A stretch of 23,914 nucleotides of DNA, from the NCBI GenBank assembly GCA_050331335.1, contig JBHJGY010000108.1:1-23914 (forward strand), written 5' to 3'. The notes under the pieces were generated by a model that was not told the DNA's origin, did not search any database, and was given only the letters and a program-made list of their open reading frames with translations. The DNA comes from Thermohalobaculum sp050331335 (GTDB taxonomy: Bacteria > Pseudomonadota > Alphaproteobacteria > Rhodobacterales > Rhodobacteraceae). Each line of letters opens with the position of its first letter. Position 1 is the first letter of the stretch. Of the stretch, positions 14,436-22,194 are shown piece after piece. The position numbers and the translations under genes are program-made.

Positions 14436-16637
14436 ATGCCAAAGCCTCGCCGCGCCAGACCCCGCTTCCGCGCCTCTCCCCATGCAGAGGACACGCTGTG
14501 TTATGCGCTTCTCGCGCTTGCCGGGGCCGCGATTTTCCTAGTCGCCTTCGACCCACGCATCCTCGATCCTGGGCAGTTCGGCTGGTTGCTGATGCACGAC
14601 TGGGGCAAAAATTTTGTCGGCACCACCGCCTTCCTGCAAGATCCGTGGTCCGAGCCACCGGGGGCGGTGCCCCGTCTCCAGGCCCCGGCCGGGACCTCGA
14701 TCGTCTACACAGACTCCTTCCCGGGCCTCTCGCTCGCGCTCAAGGCCGCGCTGGGACCCGGCGCCGCTCCCCTTCAGTTTCAGGGCTGGTGGTTCTTCGC
14801 CTGCGTGCTGCTCCAGGGCATGGTCGGCTTTTGGGCGCTCAAGCGGATCGGGCTGGATCGGATCACCGCGCTGCTCGGCGGCGGGCTCCTGCTGCTCTGG
14901 GCACCGATGTATCACCGGATCATGCATGACACGCTCACTGGGCACTGGATCTTGCTTTTGGCCATGGGATTGCTCTTCACGCCAAGGCTCTGGGCCGGGC
15001 TCTGGGGGATAGCGCTGTTGGGGGCGCTTTCGGTCCTGATCCACGCCTATCTCACCGCGATGCTCGGGCTCGTCCTTCTCGGCGGGCTGGTGGCTGCCCT
15101 TCTCGACCCAAGGCGCACCACAGGCCCCCCGGCGGACAGTCGCGCCGGCAGCGAGGCGGCGGCACGTCGGTTGGGTGCGCGCGCGCTCTGGGCCGGCGCA
15201 TTCGGCGCGCTGGGCTTCGGGCTCGCCGTGTTGTCGGGGTACGGCGTGCTCCCGCTCTCGGCTTCTGGAGCCGGTGGGGCAGGCTATTTCTCGATGAACC
15301 TGATGGCGCCGATCAATCCAGAGCGCGCGCTCTGGTCGACTTTGCTGCCGCCGCTGCCGGTCAATTCCGGGCAGTATGAGGGCTTTCTCTATCTCGGTGC
15401 GGGCGGACTGTCGCTGGTGCTGCTGGCGCTGCTCGGCGTCGTGTTCGCCTCGCCGGGCTTCGACCCCCAACGCCTCGCCAGGTTTCGGGGGCTCGCGGCG
15501 GCGGGGCTTCTTGCCTTACTCTTTGCGCTATCCCCGGTGGTCACGCTGGGCCAGACCATCCTGGCCGAAATCCAATTGCCCGAGAGCCTTGACCGACTGG
15601 TGGATGTGTTTCGCGCCACCGGCCGCTTCGCCTGGATTTTCGGGCTAGCGCTTCTCCTGTGGGCCATTGCAGTGACGGCGCGGTTGCTGCCCAGGCCCCT
15701 CGCGGCCACGGTCCTAGCCAGCGCGGTCGCGCTGCAGGCCGTCGATCTTGCCAAAGCACCGGAAATCACCCGAGCCCTGACCGCACCTCGGCCCGAGCGG
15801 CAGGCCGAAGCAGAGCGGCTGGCCGCGGCCGTCCCAGATGGGATCCGCCGTTTGGCCTTCGCACCCCGAGGAGCGCTCGAGCCGGTCTATGGCTACCCGG
15901 TTCTTTTCGCCGCCGCGATGGCGGGGCTCGAGACCACGCAGTTCCCGCTGACCCGGGTCGACCACGCCGCCTTGAGGGCCGAAAGCGCAGACCTGCGGGC
16001 GGAGATGCGCTCAGGCGAGCTGCGAGAGGACACGACCTATCTTGCGCCGCGCGATGACGGGACCGCCTGTGCGCTCGCCCTCGAGCCGGGTGCAGGGCTT
16101 GTGCCGGGGCGGGGCCTTGTCGCGGCCAACGGATCCTGGATTGCCACCGAGCCCGTTCCACCGTTCTTCCGGGCACGCCGCCTTGTCGAGGCTGAGGGGT
16201 CGCTGGCGGGCCTCATCGACGGCTGTGGGGCCGGTTGTGCCTTGGCGCTCGCGGTCTCGGACGAAGGCTCGCGCCGTCTGCCGCCTGCGGTGGTCGCTGC
16301 GCTTCAGGCCCGGGGCGCGATGGAGATCGGCAATCTTGGCTTTCGGCACAGTTATCTCGCGGTGCTGGCCGAGGGGCAGGTGGTGGCCGAGATGCGCTCC
16401 AGCACGGGGCCGGTCTCTTGGCGCGGACAGGTCGGGGGGGCCGAGGTTGCTGTGACCAGCAGTGGGAACGGCTATGGTCCCGTGCCCACCGCGCATATCG
16501 CGATCGAGGGTCTCTCTTGCGTCGAGGGCCGGATCGGGTTCAACGGCGTTCTCTGGGACCTTGAGGGCACCGGTGGCCGCCTCACGCCCTTCCGATACGA
16601 CACCTACACCCACCACGCCGAACGCCCTGAAGAATGA
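14436..16637 (+). CDS. Polytopic membrane protein (DUF6311-like) with C-terminal FAM3/ILEI-like domain
   Basis: A 733-aa inner-membrane protein. About a dozen hydrophobic segments lie between residues 25 and 435 (for example LCYALLALAGAAIFLVAF and LLALLFALSPVVTLG). The first periplasmic region contains HDWGKNFVGTTAFLQD and GTSIVYTDSFPG, which I associate with DUF6311, a GT-C-like membrane family. The soluble C-terminal part contains SDEGSRRLPPAVVAAL and IGNLGFRHSYLAVL (about 608-645), a close pattern match to the DE-x-x-x-x-L ... LG-FR core of FAM3/ILEI (GG) domains, then an extra half-domain ending GFNGVLWDLEG ... FRYDTY. Likely role is cell-envelope glycan handling, but this is inference. 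The ATG at 14436 has no strong ribosome site. It is separated by 218 bp from the antenna genes, a gap in which I see no gene. Confidence 0.8.
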   Translation: MPKPRRARPRFRASPHAEDTLCYALLALAGAAIFLVAFDPRILDPGQFGWLLMHDWGKNFVGTTAFLQDPWSEPPGAVPRLQAPAGTSIVYTDSFPGLSLALKAALGPGAAPLQFQGWWFFACVLLQGMVGFWALKRIGLDRITALLGGGLLLLWAPMYHRIMHDTLTGHWILLLAMGLLFTPRLWAGLWGIALLGALSVLIHAYLTAMLGLVLLGGLVAALLDPRRTTGPPADSRAGSEAAARRLGARALWAGAFGALGFGLAVLSGYGVLPLSASGAGGAGYFSMNLMAPINPERALWSTLLPPLPVNSGQYEGFLYLGAGGLSLVLLALLGVVFASPGFDPQRLARFRGLAAAGLLALLFALSPVVTLGQTILAEIQLPESLDRLVDVFRATGRFAWIFGLALLLWAIAVTARLLPRPLAATVLASAVALQAVDLAKAPEITRALTAPRPERQAEAERLAAAVPDGIRRLAFAPRGALEPVYGYPVLFAAAMAGLETTQFPLTRVDHAALRAESADLRAEMRSGELREDTTYLAPRDDGTACALALEPGAGLVPGRGLVAANGSWIATEPVPPFFRARRLVEAEGSLAGLIDGCGAGCALALAVSDEGSRRLPPAVVAALQARGAMEIGNLGFRHSYLAVLAEGQVVAEMRSSTGPVSWRGQVGGAEVAVTSSGNGYGPVPTAHIAIEGLSCVEGRIGFNGVLWDLEGTGGRLTPFRYDTYTHHAERPEE

Positions 16638-16684
16638 GCGCCTGCTTGACCGGTTGAGGCGGATCGCCTACCCAACGGTCCAAG

Positions 16685-16758
16685 GCGGGCATGGTGTAAT
16701 GGTAGCGCCTCAGCCTTCCAAGCTGATGGTGCGGGTTCGATTCCCGCTGCCCGCTCCA
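16685..16758 (+). tRNA. tRNA-Gly(TCC)
   Basis: A complete 74-nt cloverleaf with encoded CCA. Acceptor GCGGGCA pairs with TGCCCGC, the anticodon stem TCAGC pairs with GCTGA around loop CTTCCAA (anticodon TCC at 16717-16719), and the T arm has GGGTTCGATTCCC. It decodes GGA/GGG glycine codons. tRNA genes are common insertion points for genomic islands, and the protease-nuclease cassette begins about 375 bp downstream. Confidence 0.97.
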
Positions 16759-16807
16759 CCTTTGTTCGACCCACGCGTGGTCTCACCCGTGCCAGGCGGC
16801 CACGCCC

Positions 16808-16827
16808 GGACGACCCGTCCCTTTTTT
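16808..16827 (+). terminator. Intrinsic terminator of tRNA-Gly
   Basis: GGACG-ACC-CGTCC followed by C and six T residues (16822-16827). The 5-bp stem is short, but the T-run is one of the few in the window and the position, 50 bp past the tRNA, is right. Confidence 0.55.
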
Positions 16828-16852
16828 AATTCAAATTGACGCATGTGCATTT

Positions 16853-16872
16853 TTCTGTTTATTTCAACAGAA
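16853..16872. promoter_or_regulatory. AT-rich dyad, candidate operator of the cassette
   Basis: TTCTGTT (16853-16859) and AACAGAA (16866-16872) form a perfect inverted repeat with a 6-nt spacer. It is downstream of a TTGACG hexamer (16836-16841), where a bound repressor would interfere with transcription of the protease-nuclease genes. No regulator gene is adjacent. Confidence 0.35.
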
Positions 16873-17132
16873 GTGTTTTGTGAGCAGATATCTTATGCGC
16901 CAGATAGAAATTTTGAATTCGGTACCGTTGTCAAAGTCCGTGTCCGATAGGCATCTGCGGTGCCGTTTCGGGGCCGGACCTTGCGACGAGGCGCGTCGCT
17001 TCTGCACTCCGCCATCACCCAGGCCACGCCGACCAAATCCACGCCAAGCCACGCCGGGCCCCTATGCAGCGTGCCACGCGGCGCCTGCCCATTCGGCCCC
17101 GTTCATTCCAACGACAATGAGGATTTACCCCA

Positions 17133-19358
17133 ATGCCTAACGATCAGCGCACCCAGGAACTCGCCTCCCTGCTGTCGAGCCTTTCGGCCGGGGCAGGCAT
17201 CGAGGCCATCGCCGAAATCCAAACCGAAAGCCTGATGGCCCCTCAGCCCGGCCTGCAGGGTGCCGAGACGCCCGAAGAGGCGCATGCGGCTCGCGAGGCG
17301 GCCCGAAAAGTTGTCCGCGGCGAGGAAATCTCGAACCATGACGCTTTCCTGATCGAAGCCATTATCATCCCCGATAAGCGCCCCGCGACCCTGGTGATCG
17401 ACGACGACTACACCGTTCAGCATCAGGACTGGCTCCATTTCAATACCGACCAGGGAATCCGGAAGGCGCTGCGCACGGCAATCCCCGCAGTCGGCCGCAT
17501 CGAGCTTCCCCGCCTGCCTCAGGTGCCGTTTGGCGGTACCGGCTTTGTGGTCGGCGAGGGTCTCGTGATGACCAACCGCCATGTTGCAGAACTGTTCGCG
17601 CGCGGGCTCGGCACCCAGGGGCTCGGTTTCATCCCCGGGCAAACGGCGGATATCGATTTCGAACGGGAAGTGGACCGGGGCGGGGCCAATCTCTTCGACG
17701 TCGAAGAGATCGTGATGGTCCACCCCTATTGGGACATGGCGATCCTCCGAGTTCCTGCGCTGGCCGGCCGGATCACGCCGCTGACGCTTTCTACCGCCGA
17801 ACCCGAGGAGATGGAGGGCTCTGAGATTGCCGCCATCGGCTTCCCGGCCTTTGACTGGCGCAACGACGCCGCTGTGCAGAACCGGGTCTTCAACAACATC
17901 TACGACGTCAAGCGAATGCAGCCGGGCAAGCTGAAGGCGCGGGAACCGATCCCGAGCTTCGACCGAATTGTGCGCGCGGTGACCCATGACGCCTCCACCC
18001 TCGGCGGCAACTCAGGCAGTGCGGTCCTGCATGTGGGAAGCGGCACGGTGGCGGCGCTCCATTTTGCCGGACGCTACCGCATCGCCAACTACGCGGTTCC
18101 GAGTTTCGAAATGTCGCGCGACGAACGGATCCTGGAAGCGGGCGTCAATTTCGGCTCGGACGGGCGCCAAAACCTCGACGGCCCCCCGCCCTGGCAACAC
18201 GCTTGGGACGAACTCAGCCTTGCCGATGAATGGACCGGTGGGCCAGGCAAGGCGGCCGGCGGCGATGGCGGCGGCGATCACGTCGGCCTGCAAGCCCCAG
18301 CCGGCGGCGGCGGCAGCGACGATGGCAGCGCCGTCTATCGCTGGACGATCCCGATTGAGGTCAGCGTTCGTCTGGGCGCCCCCCAGCCTGGCCAAGCGGC
18401 TGCGCGCCCGGCCGCAAGGGCAACAACCGGTTCCGCCGTTGGTGCGCCAGCTATCGTTACCGATCTGGTGGAACGCGCAGTCGAGCCGACCTCCGACCCC
18501 GATTATACCACGCGCCAAGGCTACCTGCCGGACTTCCTAGGCTTTCGAGTGCCGATGCCAACCGTCGTCCCGGAGGCGCGGGACCAACTGGCCCCTCTGC
18601 TGCGCGATGGCTCGCACGAACTGAAATACCACAACTTCTCGATCATTATGCACGCCAAGCGGCGCCTGGCGCTGATCACGGCGGCGAATATCGATGCCTC
18701 CGAGGCCGCGCGCCGGCCAGAACCCGGGCGGGGCTACGGGCGGCGCGACCTCAACGGCTTCACCTCCCGCAACGACCGGGAGAAATGGTTTCCCGACCGG
18801 CGGATCTCGGCCGACCATCAGCTCTCCGACCGCTTTTACAACAAGGATCGCCAAGCCTTTAACAAAGGGCACATCGTGCGCCGCGCCGCGGTCGCCTTCG
18901 GGCCCAGCTACAGGGCGGTCCAGTTCGCGAATGGCGACACCTTCCACATCACGAATTGCTCGCCCCAGGTCGCCGACTTCAACCAATCCCGCTTGGACGG
19001 CCTCTGGGGCGATCTTGAGAACCATGTGTTCGATCAGGCAAAGACCGAGAAGCTCTGCGTGCTCGCCGGTCCGGTGCTTGCGGACGACGACCCGACATTC
19101 CTCGGCGTCGACGATGACGGCCAAATCCGCGTGAAAGTCCCGCAGGCGTTCTGGAAACTGGTCGTGGCGCGCAAGGGCGACGATCTGGAGGCCTTTGCCT
19201 TCGTGCTCAAACAGGATCTGGGGGATGTCGATTTCGGCGAGTTCGTTGTCACAGCCGCCTGGGCGTCGCATCAGGTCTCTGTTGCGGATCTCGAGAAGAC
19301 GCTCGGCATCGTGCGCTTCGACGACGCGATCCACGCTGGGGATAGGCACACCGCATGA
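17133..19358 (+). CDS. Trypsin-like serine protease fused to NUC-type DNA/RNA non-specific endonuclease
   Basis: A 741-aa two-enzyme protein without signal peptide, so probably cytosolic. Residues 1-110 are mostly helical. A chymotrypsin-fold protease follows (about 120-345), with the triad His150 (MTNRHVAEL), Asp201 (HPYWDMAIL) and Ser294 (GGNSGSAVLH). A Gly/Ala/Pro-rich linker (about 365-440) leads to a NUC/EndoG-fold nuclease (about 465-735). That domain has NKGHIVRR with His580 (family DRGH), the metal-binding Asn608 in TNCSPQ, then FNQSRLDGLWGDLEN with Asn617 and Glu629. Asp and Arg of DRGH are replaced by Asn and Lys, but the other catalytic positions are kept. GAGG precedes the ATG by about 10 nt. 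The stop overlaps the next gene's start (ATGA), so both are co-translated. Likely a protease-gated nuclease in a conflict system; this is inference. Confidence 0.88.
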   Translation: MPNDQRTQELASLLSSLSAGAGIEAIAEIQTESLMAPQPGLQGAETPEEAHAAREAARKVVRGEEISNHDAFLIEAIIIPDKRPATLVIDDDYTVQHQDWLHFNTDQGIRKALRTAIPAVGRIELPRLPQVPFGGTGFVVGEGLVMTNRHVAELFARGLGTQGLGFIPGQTADIDFEREVDRGGANLFDVEEIVMVHPYWDMAILRVPALAGRITPLTLSTAEPEEMEGSEIAAIGFPAFDWRNDAAVQNRVFNNIYDVKRMQPGKLKAREPIPSFDRIVRAVTHDASTLGGNSGSAVLHVGSGTVAALHFAGRYRIANYAVPSFEMSRDERILEAGVNFGSDGRQNLDGPPPWQHAWDELSLADEWTGGPGKAAGGDGGGDHVGLQAPAGGGGSDDGSAVYRWTIPIEVSVRLGAPQPGQAAARPAARATTGSAVGAPAIVTDLVERAVEPTSDPDYTTRQGYLPDFLGFRVPMPTVVPEARDQLAPLLRDGSHELKYHNFSIIMHAKRRLALITAANIDASEAARRPEPGRGYGRRDLNGFTSRNDREKWFPDRRISADHQLSDRFYNKDRQAFNKGHIVRRAAVAFGPSYRAVQFANGDTFHITNCSPQVADFNQSRLDGLWGDLENHVFDQAKTEKLCVLAGPVLADDDPTFLGVDDDGQIRVKVPQAFWKLVVARKGDDLEAFAFVLKQDLGDVDFGEFVVTAAWASHQVSVADLEKTLGIVRFDDAIHAGDRHTA

Positions 19359-21220
19359 GCAGGTTGGCAGATCGACTGGCCAAGGCGCAGGCCGCCGTCA
19401 CCCGTGCGCGCACGGAAGGCGGGATGCGGGCCGCCGCGGAGCACGTGCGCGCGCTGCTCTTCACCCATGAGCCGGAGGTCATCGATGCGGATGCCAAGGC
19501 CATGCGGTGTATCGCCGATATCCTCGAGAGCATGAATGGGGCTGAGCATTCGCCGATCCAGTTCTGGCTGGCCGATGCGCTGCTGGCCTATGGGTTGCGG
19601 GAGCCGATCCTGGCGGCAAGCGCTGCGCAGGCCCTGCTGGACATGCGCGCCGAGGCCGGGGAGGTCGAAGCGGGGGGGCCAATGGCTGCGCTCGCCGTGC
19701 TGGACCAATACGCGCCGGCGCCCGAGCGTGGAGAGGCCTCGCCGCCCGATAGCATGCACCTGGCCACGGCTCTGGGCATGCGCGGGCGGGCCTTCAAGGA
19801 CCTCTTCGCGGCCGCGCTCGAGCGAGGTGGGCAGGAAGACCGCGAAGCGGCCGCTGCCTGCGCCAGCAAGGCGTGGGCGAACTACAAAGCCTGCGCCGAT
19901 ATGGTCGACCGGGTGGCCTCAAAGCTCGCCAAGGCCGGGGAGCCGCCCGACGACCGTAGCTGGCTGTGGCGCTGGCCGCGGGTAAACATGATTACCGTGG
20001 GCAGCCGGCTACTTGCAGAGGACTTGGCGGAAGCGGCCGGCTTTACCCCCGAAACCCTCAGCGCGTCGCTCAAGGAGATTGCCGAGCCGCTGCAGCTCAA
20101 GGTGAGCCAGCGGATCGACGCGGCCCGGGCGGCGCTTAGCGGCCCGGCTGGGCAAACCGCGCCGAAGGAGGAACCCTGGGACCACGCCACCCTCGCAGAG
20201 ATTGCGCTGGGCATCGATCGCGACCCCGCGGCGGCGAAATCCCACATCGAAGCGTTCCTTAAATCGCTCAAGGCCCAGAGCGACGCTGAGACCTCAGGCA
20301 AGGACTTCAAGCTGTTGGGCACGCTGCGGCAGTTCACCCAGGTCGCCGCAGGCTCGCACGAAGACCTCGCCCCGATCCGGCTGGCGCTCAAGCGCGTGTT
20401 GCTCAGCTTCGACGGGGTGCAGCAGACCATGGATCGCCAGACGCTGGCCGATGTCGAAGCGTTCGGCACCGAGGCAGAGAGCGAGCGGATCATCGCAGAG
20501 GCTTGGTTCGGCGGCCGCGGTCAGGAGATGGTCCGTGCGGACACGATCCGGGCGCTCGCAAGGGCCGCGGAAGCGACCGCTGTTATCTTACTCCGAGAAG
20601 ACGAGCGGATTGGCGATCGGGTTGCGAGCGGCTTCGCCATCCGGCTCGGGGATCTCTTCCCGGAAGCCGACCGTCCGGACAGGATCGCGCTCGTGACCAA
20701 CGCCCATGTCGCTGCATGGCCCGGCCAGCATCGGGAGAGCCGCCGACCGGAGGAGCTCGGGGCCTTCTTCGACCTGCGCCCGGAGCTGGGGCAGTTCGAT
20801 TTGCTGCCGTACTGGACAGGGCTCGCTTGGCCGACGGATGTCGGTTGGCTGGATGCCAGCGTCCTGATCCTCAAGAGCCGCGACGGAACCGCCGAAAGCA
20901 GCTTGCCGACGCTCGATCTCGAGCTTCGGGACACCGCAGGGCAATTCGAAAACGCTTTCGTCATTGGCCATCCGATGGGCGGCGCTCTTCAGTTGAGCTT
21001 CGGGCGCAACAAGGTGGCGGCGCCTTCTCGTGACGCGGTCGGGCGGGGAAATCTGCTCTACTACGAGAGTCGGACGGAGCGGGGTCAGTCAGGCGGGCCG
21101 GTTCTGCTCCACACGGGCACGGCGACTGAGCTGGTGGCGGTGCATATCGGGGCGGAGGAGGCCGAGAACCTCAATTGCGGCGTATGGTTGAAGCGGCTTC
21201 GGGAGCGGGAGACGGCGTGA
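19355..21220 (+). CDS. Helical-repeat (TRAFs-binding-like) protein fused to trypsin-like serine protease
   Basis: A 621-aa protein without signal peptide. Residues 1-400 are alpha-helical and Ala/Glu-rich. Within them, ALGMRGRAFKDLF (about 139-151), WANYKACADM (174-183) and WPRVNMITVG (207-216) follow the spacing of the GR-x-[YF]KDL ... YxxGxN pattern I associate with the TPR-like TRAFs-binding domain (DUF4071) of bacterial conflict proteins; this assignment is tentative. Residues about 405-615 form a chymotrypsin-fold protease: His451 (VTNAHVAAW), Asp500 (GWLDASVLIL) and Ser579 (ERGQSGGPVLL). It could sense a trigger through the repeats and cleave itself or the upstream nuclease. The start overlaps the previous stop by 4 bp. 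It ends 18 bp from the convergent EamA gene. Confidence 0.85.
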   Translation: MSRLADRLAKAQAAVTRARTEGGMRAAAEHVRALLFTHEPEVIDADAKAMRCIADILESMNGAEHSPIQFWLADALLAYGLREPILAASAAQALLDMRAEAGEVEAGGPMAALAVLDQYAPAPERGEASPPDSMHLATALGMRGRAFKDLFAAALERGGQEDREAAAACASKAWANYKACADMVDRVASKLAKAGEPPDDRSWLWRWPRVNMITVGSRLLAEDLAEAAGFTPETLSASLKEIAEPLQLKVSQRIDAARAALSGPAGQTAPKEEPWDHATLAEIALGIDRDPAAAKSHIEAFLKSLKAQSDAETSGKDFKLLGTLRQFTQVAAGSHEDLAPIRLALKRVLLSFDGVQQTMDRQTLADVEAFGTEAESERIIAEAWFGGRGQEMVRADTIRALARAAEATAVILLREDERIGDRVASGFAIRLGDLFPEADRPDRIALVTNAHVAAWPGQHRESRRPEELGAFFDLRPELGQFDLLPYWTGLAWPTDVGWLDASVLILKSRDGTAESSLPTLDLELRDTAGQFENAFVIGHPMGGALQLSFGRNKVAAPSRDAVGRGNLLYYESRTERGQSGGPVLLHTGTATELVAVHIGAEEAENLNCGVWLKRLRERETA

Positions 21221-21238
21221 CGTAGGGCCCGGTCGGGA

Positions 21239-22141
21239 TCAGGCTCGCTTGTGTTGGGCCAGCCAGATCCCGCCGAGAACCAGCACCAGCGCCACGGCGT
21301 GAAAGAATGCGAAGCGCTCGCCCAAAAGCAGGATTGCCAGCAAGGGCGAGAATACTGGCACGAGATTGACATAAACGCCGGCGCGACCCGGTCCGATCAA
21401 ATCGACGCCGCGCATAAAGAAGAGCTGAGCGAGGCAGGAGGGGAACACGGCGACGTAGAGGGTCACCAGCCAGCCCTCTAGACTCGGCATCGCGGGAGCC
21501 AGGATCACCGCCTCGGCAAGCCAAAAGGGCAGGGAGGTGACCGCGGCGATGACGGACATCAGTGTGAAAAACGCGCGGCCGGGGATGTCTGGCCGCTTCT
21601 GCAAGGCAGTGGTGTAGAACGCATACAGCGCGCAGGCCGCGAGCATCAGCGCATCGCCCGGCCCCACCCCGAGGGAGAGAAGCATGTGCGGCGCGCCAGC
21701 TGTGGCCACGGTGACCACGCCGACGAGGGTCAGCGCCACGCCGAGCGCCTGGACCGGAGCGATCCGGCTGCCATAGGCGAGATAGGCCATGAGCAGCACC
21801 CAAATCGGGATTGAGCCCTGGAGGATGCCGATATTGACCGCCGTCGTCTCCAGCGCCGCCAGATAAAACAGCCCGTTGAAGCCGGTGAAGCCGAGGCTCG
21901 CCATCAGCACGATCGCCCAGAACCGCCGCCGTGCCGCCGCCCAATGCTCCCGCACCTCGTGGCCGAACAGCAGCCACATAACGCCGGCAACGAGCACCCA
22001 GCGCGCGAGCACCAGCTGGAACGGCGCGATCTCGTCCACGGCCAAACGGCCGGCAATGGTGTTGCCGGCCCAGAATAGCGTGGTCAAAACAAGAAGTGCC
22101 GTGGGCCAGTCATACAGGCCGGAGACAAGGCGGCGATACAT
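21239..22141 (-). CDS. EamA/DMT-family membrane transporter
   Basis: A 300-aa inner-membrane exporter of the drug/metabolite transporter superfamily with ten predicted helices in two EamA halves. Marks are FWAGNTIAGRL near the start, GFNGLFYLAALETTAVNIGI in the first half, and FFMRGVDLIGPGRAGVYVNL with PVFSPLLAILLLGE in the second. Such proteins export amino acids or other small metabolites; substrate unknown. The frame also offers an ATG at 22171, but that lies inside a terminator-like hairpin and lacks a ribosome site, whereas the ATG at 22141 has GAGGG about 6 nt upstream. It lies downstream of the TRAP permease gene on the same strand. Confidence 0.9.
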   Translation of the reverse strand: MYRRLVSGLYDWPTALLVLTTLFWAGNTIAGRLAVDEIAPFQLVLARWVLVAGVMWLLFGHEVREHWAAARRRFWAIVLMASLGFTGFNGLFYLAALETTAVNIGILQGSIPIWVLLMAYLAYGSRIAPVQALGVALTLVGVVTVATAGAPHMLLSLGVGPGDALMLAACALYAFYTTALQKRPDIPGRAFFTLMSVIAAVTSLPFWLAEAVILAPAMPSLEGWLVTLYVAVFPSCLAQLFFMRGVDLIGPGRAGVYVNLVPVFSPLLAILLLGERFAFFHAVALVLVLGGIWLAQHKRA

Positions 22142-22156
22142 AAGCGCCCTCAAAGA

Positions 22157-22188
22157 CTGCCGCGCCCCCATGGGCAGGCGCGCGGCAG
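22157..22188 (-). terminator. Intrinsic-like terminator after the TRAP permease gene
   Basis: CTGCCGCGC (22157-22165) and GCGCGGCAG (22180-22188) make a perfect 9-bp stem with a 14-nt loop. On the minus strand it follows the TRAP permease stop within 7 bp and is succeeded by TCTTTG. It separates TRAP and EamA transcription. Confidence 0.55.
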
Positions 22189-22194
22189 GCCTTA

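Larger units (their letters stand above)
16759..17132 (+). other. Gene-free AT-rich leader between tRNA-Gly and protease-nuclease cassette
   Basis: 374 bp with no credible gene. After the tRNA there is a 10-bp palindrome CCACGCGTGG (16771-16780) and a terminator. From about 16820 to 16930 the sequence is far more AT-rich than the rest of the window, with TTGACG (16836-16841) as a possible -35 and TTCTGTT-N6-AACAGAA (16853-16872) as a perfect 7-bp dyad. From about 16940 composition returns to GC-rich. The promoter of the cassette and a regulator site are likely here, but I cannot fix a -10 element. Confidence 0.5.

Noticed and set aside
16771..16780. Palindrome CCACGCGTGG just past the tRNA
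   Set aside because: A single 10-bp palindrome in GC-rich DNA with no second copy; not enough to call an operator.
16604..16786. Minus-strand ORF with AGIEPAPSAWKAEALPLHHA
   Set aside because: It is the antisense reading of tRNA-Gly, a well-known spurious protein found in many databases.
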